From Microbulbifer halophilus (GTDB taxonomy: Bacteria; Pseudomonadota; Gammaproteobacteria; Pseudomonadales; Cellvibrionaceae): 64,000 nt of DNA. Position numbers and translations under genes: made by a program. The first letter of the stretch is position 1. Each line of letters starts with the position of its first letter. The notes beneath the pieces are model-generated. The model worked only from the letters and a program-made list of their open reading frames with translations, did not search any database and was not told the DNA's origin. Below are positions 44,609-53,691 of the stretch, piece after piece. The stretch covers positions 1 through 64,000 of the forward strand of contig NZ_JAPIVK010000005.1 of assembly GCF_026183675.1 (NCBI RefSeq), read 5' to 3'.

Positions 44609-44638
44609 GGCGGCCGGCCGATTTTCCGGCCGGCCGCC
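44609..44638. repeat. GC-rich hairpin after TonB receptor C
   Basis: GGCGGCCGGC-CGATTTTC-CGGCCGGCCGCC, a stem of 10 or more GC pairs without a T-tract. Like the one after receptor A, it may stabilise the receptor mRNA or limit read-through into the following gene. Confidence 0.55.
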
Positions 44639-44705
44639 TTGCTGATAAAACTCCGACACGTCTCTGTTTGCGGAATAGACTGCTCGGAGCCGGGTAGTTT
44701 CCCCT

Positions 44706-44750
44706 GGGAACGCCGAGCTCCAGCTCGGCAAGCGGGCCGCAGGCCCGCCG
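44706..44750. repeat. Dispersed repeat, copy B (GGGAACGCCGAGC double hairpin)
   Basis: GGGAACGCCGAGCTCCAGCT-CGGC followed by GCGGGCC-GCA-GGCCCGC; the inverted partner is at 19663-19711. It lies in the 232-bp gap between receptor C and the first halogenase-family gene. Confidence 0.65.
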
Positions 44751-44832
44751 GAAAAAAATGATAAAAAGCTCAAGCCTCGACGTATGCCGCGAGAGATCGG
44801 CTGCTCGAGCTATAAAAAGCGATTGAAAAGCA

Positions 44833-46398
44833 ATGTCCACAACAGACCCCGGGATCCGCAACATCGTTATCGCCGGCGGCGGCACCGCCGGCTGGATGAC
44901 CGCCGCCGCCATGGCCAGGTTGCTGGGTACCGAGCGCTATCGCATTACCCTGATCGAATCCTCGGCCATCGGCACCGTCGGTGTGGGCGAGGCCACGGTG
45001 CCACATCTGCGCTTTTTCAACGAATTGTTGGGCATTGACGAGCGCGAGTTTATGCGCGCGACCAGCGCCACTTTCAAGCTGGGAATCGAGTTTGTCGACT
45101 GGGGAAAAATCGGCGATCGCTATATTCACCCCTTCGGTGTCTACGGCCGGCCGTTGTACGAGTGCGGCTTTCTGCATAGCTGGCTGCGCGGGCGCGCACT
45201 GGGTGATCGCAGTTCCCTGGAGGACTACGCCATCGGCGCCGTCGCTGCGCGCAAGGGGCGTTTCGCCTACCCGGCCCTGGAGGAATCGGATCTGCGCAGC
45301 AAGTACAGCTACGCCTTCCATATCGACGCCAACCGCTATGCCGCCTTTCTCAAAGACTACAGCGAAGCCCGCGGTGTCCGGCATATCGACGGGCGCATAG
45401 AGGAGGTGAGCTGCGATTCCGCAAGCGGTTTGATTGCCGCGCTGAAACTGGAATCCGGCGAAACCGTCGCCGGCGATTTCTTTATCGACTGCAGCGGTTT
45501 CCGCGCGCTGCTGGCGGAAAAAACACTGGGAGTGGAGTTCGAGGACTGGAGTCGATGGTTGCCCTGCGATCGCGCCGTGGCCATCCCCAGTGAAAGCGTC
45601 GGCGAGCCGCCGCCCTTTACCCGCGCCACCGCCAGCGGTGCGGGTTGGCGCTGGCGCATTCCCCTGCAGCACCGCACCGGCAACGGCCATGTGTATTGCA
45701 GCCGCTATATGGATGACACCCAGGCCTGCGACGAGCTGCTCGCCGGGCTGGATGGGGAACCCCTGGCAGAGCCCAACTTTCTGCGCTTCCGCACCGGGGT
45801 GCGTGCGCAGAGCTGGCGCAAAAACTGTGTCGCCATCGGCCTGTCCGGCGGTTTTCTCGAACCGCTGGAATCCACCAGCATCTACCTGATTCAGGTGGCG
45901 ATCATGCACCTGATCGACCTGTTTCCCGGCGAGCGGATCGCCCCGGCGGCGGTGGATGAATTCAACCGCCTGATGCGCACCGAGTACGAGCGGGTGCGGG
46001 ATTTTCTGATACTGCACTACTGCGCCAGCGAGCGCGACGACACGCCCTTCTGGAATGACTGCCGGAATCTGTCGCTGCCCGACAGCCTGCAGCGCAAGAT
46101 GGATCTGTTCCGCGAACAGGGGCAGGTGGAACACTACCAGAAAGGCATGTTTCTGGAGCCCAGCTGGATCGCCGTCTATATCGGCCAGAATATTGTTCCG
46201 CAGCGCTGGCACCCGGGCGCCGATACGCCGGGGGCAGAGGCATTAAAGCGGCAACTGGCCGCGCTGCGCGAAGAAGTGGCGGCGCTGGCGGAGACCCTGC
46301 CCGCACACGCGAGCGCCTTGCAGGCACTGGATGCGGCGCAGGGCCGACCCCAGGCCTGGCCGCCGGCGGCGATGAGCCTGTACGGAGTCTTCTCGTGA
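44833..46398 (+). CDS. Tryptophan-halogenase-family flavoprotein (motifs intact)
   Basis: 521 residues. FAD-binding GGGTAGWMTA near the N-terminus; the conserved lysine that handles hypohalous acid in TFKLGIEF (Lys82); the halogenase signature WRWRIP (272-277); and LEPLESTSIYL with Glu346, the position used in PrnA. These are the residues that separate halogenases from monooxygenases, so halogenation chemistry is possible. In TonB-receptor loci, however, the true substrate of these homologues is generally unknown, and no tryptophan-product cluster is present. No flavin reductase gene is nearby. The second paralogue overlaps its stop codon by four bases. Confidence 0.88.
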   Translation: MSTTDPGIRNIVIAGGGTAGWMTAAAMARLLGTERYRITLIESSAIGTVGVGEATVPHLRFFNELLGIDEREFMRATSATFKLGIEFVDWGKIGDRYIHPFGVYGRPLYECGFLHSWLRGRALGDRSSLEDYAIGAVAARKGRFAYPALEESDLRSKYSYAFHIDANRYAAFLKDYSEARGVRHIDGRIEEVSCDSASGLIAALKLESGETVAGDFFIDCSGFRALLAEKTLGVEFEDWSRWLPCDRAVAIPSESVGEPPPFTRATASGAGWRWRIPLQHRTGNGHVYCSRYMDDTQACDELLAGLDGEPLAEPNFLRFRTGVRAQSWRKNCVAIGLSGGFLEPLESTSIYLIQVAIMHLIDLFPGERIAPAAVDEFNRLMRTEYERVRDFLILHYCASERDDTPFWNDCRNLSLPDSLQRKMDLFREQGQVEHYQKGMFLEPSWIAVYIGQNIVPQRWHPGADTPGAEALKRQLAALREEVAALAETLPAHASALQALDAAQGRPQAWPPAAMSLYGVFS

Positions 46399-47912
46399 GC
46401 GCTTCTGTTACACATGTGGCGATCGTCGGCGGCGGTGTTACCGGCTGGAGTGCCGCGGCGATGCTCGCCGGCCGGCTCGGCGAAGGCGTAAAGTTCACGC
46501 TGCTGGATATCCCGGAAAAGGGCGGCGAGTCCCCGCGCTGCCAGGCCAGCCTGCCGTCGATACGCGGCTACAATCGCCTCGCCGGCGTCGACGAGGTGGA
46601 TCTGGTCACCCGCGGCGGCGCCGCCTATACCCTGGCCACTGCCTACCGCAACTGGCAGGGCGACGGCGGCGACCACTTCCTGCCGTTCGCCGCCCACGGT
46701 TTTATGCTGGAGCGCCGGGATTTTCACGGCTTCGCCGCGCAGCAACGGCGCCGCGGCGATAGCACGCCCTACGATCACTATTCCGTCGCCGCCCTGGCCG
46801 CGCGACAGGGCCGCTACCGGCCGCCGTCGCCCAAACCGGGCTCCCTGTTTGCCGGGCTCGACTACGGCCTGCAACTGGATACAGCCATCTATACCGGGAT
46901 GCTGAGAGCGCGGGCATTGGCGGCCGGTGTCGAAGTGGTGGAATCGGCGCTGGCCGGGGTGGAGCGCAATGCGCTCGGCGAGATCGAGGAGCTGTGCCTG
47001 ACCGATCGCCGGGCGCCCCTGAAAGCCGATCTCTACCTGGACTGCAGCGGCCGCTGCGCGCGGCTGATCGGCGAAGCACTGGCGGAACCCCGGATCCATG
47101 CCGGCGATTGTATGCCGGCGGATCGCTGTGTCAGCGTGACTTTTACCCCCGACAGACCTGTGCCCCACAGTACTCTTGCGGCGCTGGAGCAGGGCTGGAT
47201 ATATTCGGTGTCCGCGCCCACCGGCACCGAGGCGACACTGTATTTCTGTTGTGAGCTGATCGCCGATGAACGGGCGCTGGCACTGTTGCGCCAGTGGTCG
47301 GGGGGCAATGAAAAGGAAGACGGAGCCTTTCGCGCCGTCTCGCCCGGCCGGCGCCGACGGAGCTGGAGTGGCAACTGTATCGCCCTGGGCGAAGCCGCGC
47401 AGAGCCTGGACAGTTTTGTAACCGGGCCTTTGCACTGGGCACAGGAATCCGTGGTGCGGTTGCTGCAGCAGTTTCCGGCAAGCCGCGATTTCTCCCGCAG
47501 CCGCGATGAATTCAACCGCCGCGCCGCACTGGAGTTCGAACACCGCCGGGATTTTGCCCGCCTGCACGCCTGGCTCGGTGCCGGTATCGATGGTCAGTTC
47601 TGGCGGCGGGCCGCCGAACTGCCGGTATCGGATGCCCTCCAGCACCGCCTGGACCTGTTCCGCCAGCGCGGCATAATGCCGTTCTACGAGGGAGATCCGA
47701 TGCCGCAGGCGCTGTGGATTTCCCTGTTGTTGGGCCACAACCACTGGCCGCAAGAGCGGGATGCGATTGTCGCGGCCATGGATCCGGGCTGGATCGCGGA
47801 GCAGCTCGAGCGCATGCGTACGCTGATGGCCAGAGCTGTGGCCTCAATGCCGGGGCACGACGAATATCTGCGCTATCTGGTACAGAGCAAGAAACAGAAT
47901 ACGGGGACATGA
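46395..47912 (+). CDS. Tryptophan-halogenase-like flavoprotein lacking halogenase residues
   Basis: 505 residues. The FAD loop IVGGGVTGWSAAAML is intact. The stretch where the halogenase lysine should be reads TLATAYRNW, the WxWxIP motif is replaced by GWIYSVSAPTGTEATLYFC, and the region matching LEPLES is EAAQSLDSFVTGPLHWAQ. It therefore keeps the fold but probably not hypohalous-acid chemistry; a structural partner of the upstream protein or a different redox reaction are both possible. Start GTG inside GTGA at 46395 overlaps the upstream stop, a sign of translational coupling and of a 1:1 partnership. A dispersed repeat follows. Confidence 0.82.
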   Translation: MSASVTHVAIVGGGVTGWSAAAMLAGRLGEGVKFTLLDIPEKGGESPRCQASLPSIRGYNRLAGVDEVDLVTRGGAAYTLATAYRNWQGDGGDHFLPFAAHGFMLERRDFHGFAAQQRRRGDSTPYDHYSVAALAARQGRYRPPSPKPGSLFAGLDYGLQLDTAIYTGMLRARALAAGVEVVESALAGVERNALGEIEELCLTDRRAPLKADLYLDCSGRCARLIGEALAEPRIHAGDCMPADRCVSVTFTPDRPVPHSTLAALEQGWIYSVSAPTGTEATLYFCCELIADERALALLRQWSGGNEKEDGAFRAVSPGRRRRSWSGNCIALGEAAQSLDSFVTGPLHWAQESVVRLLQQFPASRDFSRSRDEFNRRAALEFEHRRDFARLHAWLGAGIDGQFWRRAAELPVSDALQHRLDLFRQRGIMPFYEGDPMPQALWISLLLGHNHWPQERDAIVAAMDPGWIAEQLERMRTLMARAVASMPGHDEYLRYLVQSKKQNTGT

Positions 47913-47975
47913 GAGGGCTGGACTATCTTAAATAGGCCCTGACGCGAATGCCTCTAAGCTAAGCCGACGCTCTTT

Positions 47976-48060
47976 GTAGGATGGGCAAAGGAGCGCAGCG
48001 ACGTGCCCATCACCTGCGGCCGCAGTAAAACTCCGGTGGTGCCGATCGGGCGCACCCTAC
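47976..48060. repeat. Dispersed repeat modules after the halogenase-like gene
   Basis: GTAGGATGGGCAAAGG...CGACGTGCCCATC (47976-48011) followed by GGTGCCGATCGGGCGCACC-CTAC (48038-48060), the inverted relatives of the first and third modules at 663-829. It separates convergent genes. Confidence 0.75.
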
Positions 48061-48068
48061 CTTGGTAT

Positions 48069-48923
48069 TTAGTGTGTCTGATCGATGGTAAAGCTCTCGA
48101 TATTGCCGCGCTTCTGCATGGTGACGAAAGCGCGTTTGCCGTCTCTGCTCAGCGCGATATTGGTGGGGTGCTGCCCTTTCAGGCCGATGGAAGACAGCCT
48201 CTCCCCATCCGGGGCAATTTTCAGTACCTCGCCGGCGCCGTAGCGGGCGATATAGAGATTCCCGCCTGCATCCGCCGCCATGCCGTCCAGGCCGTGGTCG
48301 GCAAACTCCATCAGCAGCCGCTTGTTGGCGATATTGCCATCCGCTTGAATATCGTAGACGTAGACCTTCCGCTGCACACTCTCGTTGACATACAGCCGCT
48401 GGCCGTCCGTGCTCAACTCGATACCGTTGGTGGTGCCCATGTCCGCTTCCAGCAGGGTAAAGTGGCCATCCGCGTCCATTTTCCACAACTGGCCGCTGCC
48501 ATTCTGCCAGTCCGGATCGCTGGCGTAGACGGTGCCGTCCGCGGCGATAGCGATATCGTTGGGTTGGTGCATTCTGTCGTTGTGAAATTGTTGCACCAGC
48601 TCGCCGCTCTGGGGGTCCAGCTTGAGGATATTGTGGCCGGTATAGTCGGCTACCAGCATAAAACCGTCGCTATCGAAACGGAGACTGTTGCCGGTGCTGC
48701 CTGCGGGCAGTTGCGCAAAAATTTCCTCTCTGTCTTTGCCGCGTACTATGCCAATGGTTCCCCGACGGCCCAGATTGACTGCGTAGAGGTTGCCCATGGC
48801 GTCGATGGCCGGGCCCTCCACGCCGTCGGTGAAGCGGTGCTCGGCCACCCAGTCCTCGGTACTCTGCGGGGTTTCCGCGCAGGCGCCCAGCAGAGTCGCC
48901 AATAGTAAAAGGGTTCTTTTCAC
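48069..48923 (-). CDS. SMP-30/gluconolactonase-type lipoprotein
   Basis: 284 residues. The lipoprotein signal KRTLLLLATLLGACAE has the lipobox L-G-A-C. A six-bladed propeller of NHL/SMP-30 type follows: EGPAIDAMGNLYAVNLGRRG, NSLRFDSDGFMLVADYTGHNI, QPNDIAIAADGTVYASDPDW, TNGIELSTDGQRLYVNES, LDGMAADAGGNLYIARYGAGEV and HPTNIALSRDGKRAFVT. The metal-ligand E, N and D positions expected for lactonases are present. The GTG at 48923 is chosen because GGAG lies 9 bases upstream. It is last in the deaminase-GH20-SMP30 unit and probably handles a sugar lactone in the periplasm. Confidence 0.88.
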   Translation of the reverse strand: MKRTLLLLATLLGACAETPQSTEDWVAEHRFTDGVEGPAIDAMGNLYAVNLGRRGTIGIVRGKDREEIFAQLPAGSTGNSLRFDSDGFMLVADYTGHNILKLDPQSGELVQQFHNDRMHQPNDIAIAADGTVYASDPDWQNGSGQLWKMDADGHFTLLEADMGTTNGIELSTDGQRLYVNESVQRKVYVYDIQADGNIANKRLLMEFADHGLDGMAADAGGNLYIARYGAGEVLKIAPDGERLSSIGLKGQHPTNIALSRDGKRAFVTMQKRGNIESFTIDQTH

Positions 48924-48936
48924 TTTCAACAGCTCC

Positions 48937-48972
48937 GTAGGATGGGCAAAGGCGCGCAGCGACGTGCCCATC
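48937..48972. repeat. Dispersed repeat module within the GH20 operon
   Basis: GTAGGATGGGCAAAGGCGCG...GTGCCCATC, the same unit as 23825-23860 and 47976-48011. It fills the 65-bp gap between the hexosaminidase and SMP-30 genes. Confidence 0.75.
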
Positions 48973-48988
48973 AGTTGTGGCAAAAATA

Positions 48989-51400
48989 TCAGTAGCTCGC
49001 ATCCAGCAGCCGTTCCAGCGGATAGGCCGCGGCGACCACCGCCTCTCCGTGCATCTGTTGCGCCTCGCGCAGTTGGGCGCGAATGGATGCCGCGGTGTCG
49101 GCGTCGGGAGACTCGCCCGCTTGCAACAGCTCGATCAGGGCGATGCCGCGGTCGCTTACCCGGTATAGCTGTTGCGCAAGCCGGCGGATATCGGCATCGG
49201 GTTGATCCGGTCTGCGCAGTGTCTCGGCACTGTCGCGCCAGCGTATCAGCCGTGCGTCGAGCGCCTGCAGATACTCCGCCCCGGGCGAGGCCAGCCACTG
49301 GTCGATATTCTTTTGCAGCTCCCTTACCGCAAAACTCTCTGCCGGCAGTGAGTCGACGAAGCGGTTTAGCGGGTCGCGGCGGGAATAGCTTTCGTGTACC
49401 GACTTTTCGTGGTGGCGGTGGTAGTAGTGGGCCGGTTCCAGCGCTTCGCTCAGTACCAGCGCCGCTTCGAAATGGTCGTCGGATACCAGCTTTGCCAGTG
49501 CCTCTCGTTGTTGCTGCCGGTGCTTCAGCCCTGTGGATTCAGCGGCCCAGCGGGAAACCTGCGGCAGGCGGCGATACAGCGATGCTTGATCGCGCAGCGT
49601 TCGCGGTGACCAGAGGCGTTCGGCTACGGCAAAGGCGCGCGGCCACAGGCGCAGGTCGATGCTGTTTTCATCCACCATTTCCGACCAGAGGGCGGCCTCG
49701 CCGCCGAGAATATTCTGTTTTTGCCGCTCGCTCAATCGCGGGGCCGGCAGGGCCGCGGGAATCGAAGTGCCTTCCAGTTGACTGCCGCCAATCAGTTGAC
49801 CGCCGGCGGTGTAGGCGACATTGCCCACCAGCATATCGCCGCGCAGTTTTGTCCCGCCCAGGTCCAGCCGCGCCTCGAGCGGCCCCATCCAGGTATCCAG
49901 CTCGAAGCGGGTGATACCGTGACGGGTGTCGATACTGTGTAGCGGTCGGCGGGATTTGCCGGAGAAATCGATAAAGCCGCGCATCTCTCCGGAAGGTTTT
50001 TCCACCAGGGTGAAGCTGCCCTCGATGGCGCTGCCGCGTTTGCGCGGCAGGGTAAATTGCCGGCGCTGCCATGTTTCCCGCTCCGCGAGCCTGAATTCGT
50101 ATGGCGCCAGCAGCAGGCGGTTGCGGTAATGGTAGGCGGCGGTCTGTGGCTGGTCGAGATAGAAGCCGGTGGACAGGATCGCCGGGTGACCGGCGCGGGC
50201 GATATTGCCCAGGGCATCCGGACCGCGCCAGGACTGCACCGCGGTGCCGGAGGCCAGATTTTCGTGCAGCACTTCATCCCAACCAATCATGCGGCGGTCG
50301 AGTTTGCGCAGAATCGCGGCGATGCGGCCGTTGAAATAGTTGTGCAGGTCAGCGGGCTCCGGCAGTTTCTGTTTGCGCATAAGCGCCTGTATCTGCGGGT
50401 TTTCGAGCCAGTCGCGGGGATTTACTTCGTCGCCGCCGATATGCACATACTCGAACGGAAACAGTTCCGCCACCTCCGCGAGAATCTTCCCTGCAAATTC
50501 GTACACACGTTCATCGGCGGGGTTGAGCAGAGGCGTGTGTACACCCCAGCGCTCCTCCGGCTCGTAGGGGCCGGGCGCCGACATCAGCTCCGGATAGGCC
50601 ACGGCGATGGCGCTGGCGTGGCCGGGCAGATCGATCTCCGGTACCACTACAATACCGCGCGCTCGCGCGTAATCGACCACCTCGCGGATCTGCTCGCGGC
50701 TGTAGTAGTGGCCGTTGGAGGCGAGTTTGTGCAGTTTTGGGTAGTGGCGGGATTCCAGGCGCCAGCCCTGGTCGTCGGTGAGGTGCCAGTGAAAGATATT
50801 CAGCTTGGCCGCGGCCATGCCGTCGAGCTGGCGTTTGATGGTGTCCACGGAAAAGAAGTGGCGCACGGAATCGATCAGCAGGCCGCGCCAGCGAAAGCGC
50901 GGCTGGTCTTCTACGCTGATGGCGGCCAGCTGGCCGCCGTCGCCGATCAGTTGCAGCAGGGTTTGCAGCCCGCGCAGTGCGCCCAGGTCGGTTTCCGCGC
51001 GCAGTTGTATGCCCTCGGCGCCGACGCGCAGACGGTAGCCCTCGGCCGGGGGCTGTATTTGTTGCAGGCGGGTAATGGCAGCCGATTCGCGGGCAATTTC
51101 CACTGTCAGCTTTGCCGCCGCTTGGGTCCCGCCGCGCAGTTCTATGCCCGATTGGCGCCGCAGGCGCTGGCGAAAACGCTCGAGCGCGCCGTCGAGGCGC
51201 GCGGAAGCGGGGCCGCGCACTTCCAGTGCCAGTTCCCCGCCCAATTGGAGTTGCCCCTGCTGTCTCTGAAATTGTTGCGGGTAGGGCATCAGTGCCAGGG
51301 GTTCTTTCCCGAGGGCGTTGGCGGCCGAGACGAACATTGTGGCCAGTAGTAAAAGGCGGACCCTGCGATGGCCTTGATATTTATTTTTTGACATTTGCAA
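48989..51400 (-). CDS. Exported beta-N-acetylhexosaminidase, GH20
   Basis: 803 residues with a signal peptide (RRVRLLLLATMFVSAANA). A GH20b-like N-domain precedes the TIM barrel: RFRWRGLLIDSVRHFFSVDTIKRQLDGMAAAKLNIFHWHLTDDQGWRLE, VVPEIDLPGHASAIAVAYPEL, and the catalytic Asp-Glu pair in VHIGGDEVNPRDW (about 322-325), then GWDEVL. It releases terminal GlcNAc or GalNAc from chitooligosaccharides or peptidoglycan fragments. The C-terminal extension of about 250 residues contains an extra beta domain (FTLVEKPSGEMRGFIDFSGK). Its start abuts the stop of the amino-acid deaminase gene, so the two are coupled. Confidence 0.92.
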   Translation of the reverse strand: MQMSKNKYQGHRRVRLLLLATMFVSAANALGKEPLALMPYPQQFQRQQGQLQLGGELALEVRGPASARLDGALERFRQRLRRQSGIELRGGTQAAAKLTVEIARESAAITRLQQIQPPAEGYRLRVGAEGIQLRAETDLGALRGLQTLLQLIGDGGQLAAISVEDQPRFRWRGLLIDSVRHFFSVDTIKRQLDGMAAAKLNIFHWHLTDDQGWRLESRHYPKLHKLASNGHYYSREQIREVVDYARARGIVVVPEIDLPGHASAIAVAYPELMSAPGPYEPEERWGVHTPLLNPADERVYEFAGKILAEVAELFPFEYVHIGGDEVNPRDWLENPQIQALMRKQKLPEPADLHNYFNGRIAAILRKLDRRMIGWDEVLHENLASGTAVQSWRGPDALGNIARAGHPAILSTGFYLDQPQTAAYHYRNRLLLAPYEFRLAERETWQRRQFTLPRKRGSAIEGSFTLVEKPSGEMRGFIDFSGKSRRPLHSIDTRHGITRFELDTWMGPLEARLDLGGTKLRGDMLVGNVAYTAGGQLIGGSQLEGTSIPAALPAPRLSERQKQNILGGEAALWSEMVDENSIDLRLWPRAFAVAERLWSPRTLRDQASLYRRLPQVSRWAAESTGLKHRQQQREALAKLVSDDHFEAALVLSEALEPAHYYHRHHEKSVHESYSRRDPLNRFVDSLPAESFAVRELQKNIDQWLASPGAEYLQALDARLIRWRDSAETLRRPDQPDADIRRLAQQLYRVSDRGIALIELLQAGESPDADTAASIRAQLREAQQMHGEAVVAAAYPLERLLDASY

Positions 51401-52618
51401 TCAGAACTCGGTTTCCACGCGCCGCAACAGATTGTACTCGTCGTCGATCATATGGATCTGCCGCCATTTGTCGAAGGTCAGGCAGGGGTGGGAGGTGGAT
51501 AGGGCAATCATATCGCCTACGCCCAGGTCCGCATCGGCGGGAATTTCCATTGTGCAGTGCTGGTCCATGATCGCCGTTGTCCGCCAGTTGTGCGGAGCGG
51601 GGCGGGGCGCTGGCGAGCCCGGTCGATAGTACAGGCTCGCTTGTGGCAGCCCGGCATCAAAGGCCGCGTCCCGCTTGCCCAGACCCAGTATCGCCAGGCC
51701 CGCTTCCGGAAGCGACTGTACATAGGCCCAGACTTCCAGGCTGGACTGCAGATCGCCGTCCGGCATGGGTTTGCTGTGCAGCCGTTCCATCACCTGCCGC
51801 TGGGCTTCCCTGTAGATACCGCAGTCGTGAATCAGGTAGCAGCCCGGGCGAATCACCGGCAGCAGCCGCGGCTCGTCGCATTCGGTAAACACCTCGGCCA
51901 CCAGGTCGTACCAGGCGGAGCCGGCGCCGGTCAGAATGGCCCGCTCGGTATCGAAGCATTCTTCTCGCAACAGGTCGATGCACAGGTCGCGCACACTGAT
52001 CAGATGTTCGCGCACGCGGGCTTCGGCGTGCTCGCCGTGAATCAGGCCCTCGTAGGTTTCCACCCCGGCCAGCGCGAGTGCCGGCTGGGCCGCGACCGCG
52101 GCACAGACGGCTTCCACCGCTTCGCGGCTGCGGCAGCCGCAACGCCCGCCGGGTACGCCGATCTCGATCAGCACCTGCAGTTGCTGCCCGCGCGCGGAAA
52201 AGAATTCGCCCAGTTGCCGCACATTATCCGTGGAGTCCACCAGGCAATAGAAGTCCACCGACTCGTTGCCGGCCTCCGCCAGCAGGTCGCTGATCAGCTC
52301 CATATTCTGTCTGCCCACCAACTGATTCGCCATCAGCAGCCGGCGGATACCGGCGCGGGCGGCCGCGGCGGCCTGGGGGGCGGTGGCCAGGGTGATGCCC
52401 CAGGCACCGGCGGCTATCTGTTCGCGAAAGAAGGCCGGGGTCATGGTGGTTTTGCCGTGGGGGGCCAGCGCTACTCCGTAGCGGTCGGCAAATGACTGCA
52501 TCCAGTGCAGGTTGTTGAGGAAGTGCGAGCGATAGACGACCGCGACGGGTAGCAGCAGTTCTTCGCGCAACAGGTTCAGCGGCGTGCTGGGTCCGGGGGA
52601 ATCCTGTGGTGTGGCCAT
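51401..52618 (-). CDS. PLP-dependent amino-acid deaminase/D-threonine aldolase-like (DSD1 family)
   Basis: 405 residues with an alanine-racemase-like barrel and a D-serine-dehydratase-type C-terminal domain. The PLP lysine is Lys56 in LAPHGKTTMTP; VLIEIGVPGGRCGCRS and TGAGSAWYDLVAEVFTECDEPRLLPVIRPGCYLIHDCG follow. The C-terminal metal site shows as MDQHCTMEIP and TSHPCLTFDKW. Family members dehydrate or cleave D-hydroxy-amino acids or deaminate other amino acids. The ATG at 52618 is chosen; the frame opens earlier but the extra residues are not family-like. It leads the minus-strand unit and is divergent from the RpiR gene, with 191 bp between starts. Confidence 0.87.
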   Translation of the reverse strand: MATPQDSPGPSTPLNLLREELLLPVAVVYRSHFLNNLHWMQSFADRYGVALAPHGKTTMTPAFFREQIAAGAWGITLATAPQAAAAARAGIRRLLMANQLVGRQNMELISDLLAEAGNESVDFYCLVDSTDNVRQLGEFFSARGQQLQVLIEIGVPGGRCGCRSREAVEAVCAAVAAQPALALAGVETYEGLIHGEHAEARVREHLISVRDLCIDLLREECFDTERAILTGAGSAWYDLVAEVFTECDEPRLLPVIRPGCYLIHDCGIYREAQRQVMERLHSKPMPDGDLQSSLEVWAYVQSLPEAGLAILGLGKRDAAFDAGLPQASLYYRPGSPAPRPAPHNWRTTAIMDQHCTMEIPADADLGVGDMIALSTSHPCLTFDKWRQIHMIDDEYNLLRRVETEF

Positions 52619-52809
52619 GGTGTACCTGTCGTTGTTGTAGTAGGGCGATGGAACTGCATGATAGTTTTTACCACAAATATTATTCAAGTATTGAAAATAA
52701 CAAACACGATGTCTATACTCAACCGGATTTCGTATCATCAGGTTCGGTGTGCTCTGCGCACAAATACAGTTGTCGGAGCGGTAAGAATGCACAGCAACAG
52801 GAAACTCCA

Positions 52810-53676
52810 GTGAGTCACGAACCGGATATTGTTTCGCGCATTAATGCACTGTTCGACCACCTGCGGGATGCGGAACAGAAAGTTGCACGGCTGGTACTGG
52901 ATGATATGGAGTTCGCCGCCCATGCCAGTATTAGCGAAATGGCCAAAAAGGCCGGCGTCAGCGAGGCGACCATCACGCGTTTTGCCAGGGCGGTGGACTG
53001 CAAGAACGTGCGCGACCTGAAGTTGCGCCTGGCACAGGCGCTGGCGGTGGGACAGCGCTTTTACACCGATGTGAAGGTAGAACCGGGCGGCATCTACGGC
53101 GTCTACGAATCCATCAAGTCGGCACTGGATCACAATGCCCGGCTGGTGACGGAGGATGTGGTAAAGCCGGCGGTTGAAACGCTGGCGCGCGCACGGCAGA
53201 TCCTGATTTTCGGTGTGGGTGGCGGCTCCACGGTAATGGCGCAGGAGTGTCAGCACCGCTTTTTTCGCCTGGGGTTTCCGGCCACCGCCTATTCGGATCC
53301 GATGCTGATGCGTATGGCGGCTTCCACCATCGATGCCAACGATGTGGTGCTGTGCCTGTCGCTGGGCGGCTACAGCCCGGATGTGCAGGAGGCGGCGGAA
53401 ATTACCCGCGAGTACCGGGCGCAGACGCTGGGGGTAACGGTGGAGGATTCCCCGTTGGGGCAGGTGGTGGATCACCTGATTCCCATCGAGCCGCTGGAGA
53501 CGGATTATATTTTCAAACCCAGTGCATCCCGCTACGTGATGCTGGCGGCGATCGATGTACTGGCCACGGAGCTGGCGATCAGACACAAGCGCCGGAGCCG
53601 CGAAGCGCTGCGCCGTCTGAAACACACACTGGACAGGCACAAGCTGGGGCAGGATCGCCTGCCGCTCGGTGACTGA
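52810..53676 (+). CDS. MurR/RpiR-family regulator
   Basis: 288 residues. The N-terminal RpiR helix-turn-helix is EQKVARLVLDDMEFAAHASISEMAKKAGVSEATITRFARAVDCKNVRDLKLRLAQ. The C-terminal SIS domain (about 115-250) contains ILIFGVGGGSTVMAQECQHRFFRLG and VVLCLSLGGYSPDVQEAAEITREY, a sugar-phosphate-binding fold. It would sense a phosphorylated amino sugar or related effector and control both divergent operons from the 191-bp region 52619-52809. The GTG at 52810 is preceded by AGGAAA. D-aminoacylase follows after 15 bases, so the regulator is co-transcribed with it. Confidence 0.9.
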   Translation: MSHEPDIVSRINALFDHLRDAEQKVARLVLDDMEFAAHASISEMAKKAGVSEATITRFARAVDCKNVRDLKLRLAQALAVGQRFYTDVKVEPGGIYGVYESIKSALDHNARLVTEDVVKPAVETLARARQILIFGVGGGSTVMAQECQHRFFRLGFPATAYSDPMLMRMAASTIDANDVVLCLSLGGYSPDVQEAAEITREYRAQTLGVTVEDSPLGQVVDHLIPIEPLETDYIFKPSASRYVMLAAIDVLATELAIRHKRRSREALRRLKHTLDRHKLGQDRLPLGD

Positions 53677-53691
53677 CAAAACGGAATTTCG

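Noticed and set aside
44833-47912. A tryptophan-derived natural product cluster (pyrrolnitrin- or violacein-like)
   Set aside because: Only halogenase-family genes are present; there is no flavin reductase or other pathway gene, and the neighbours are a TonB receptor and sugar enzymes.
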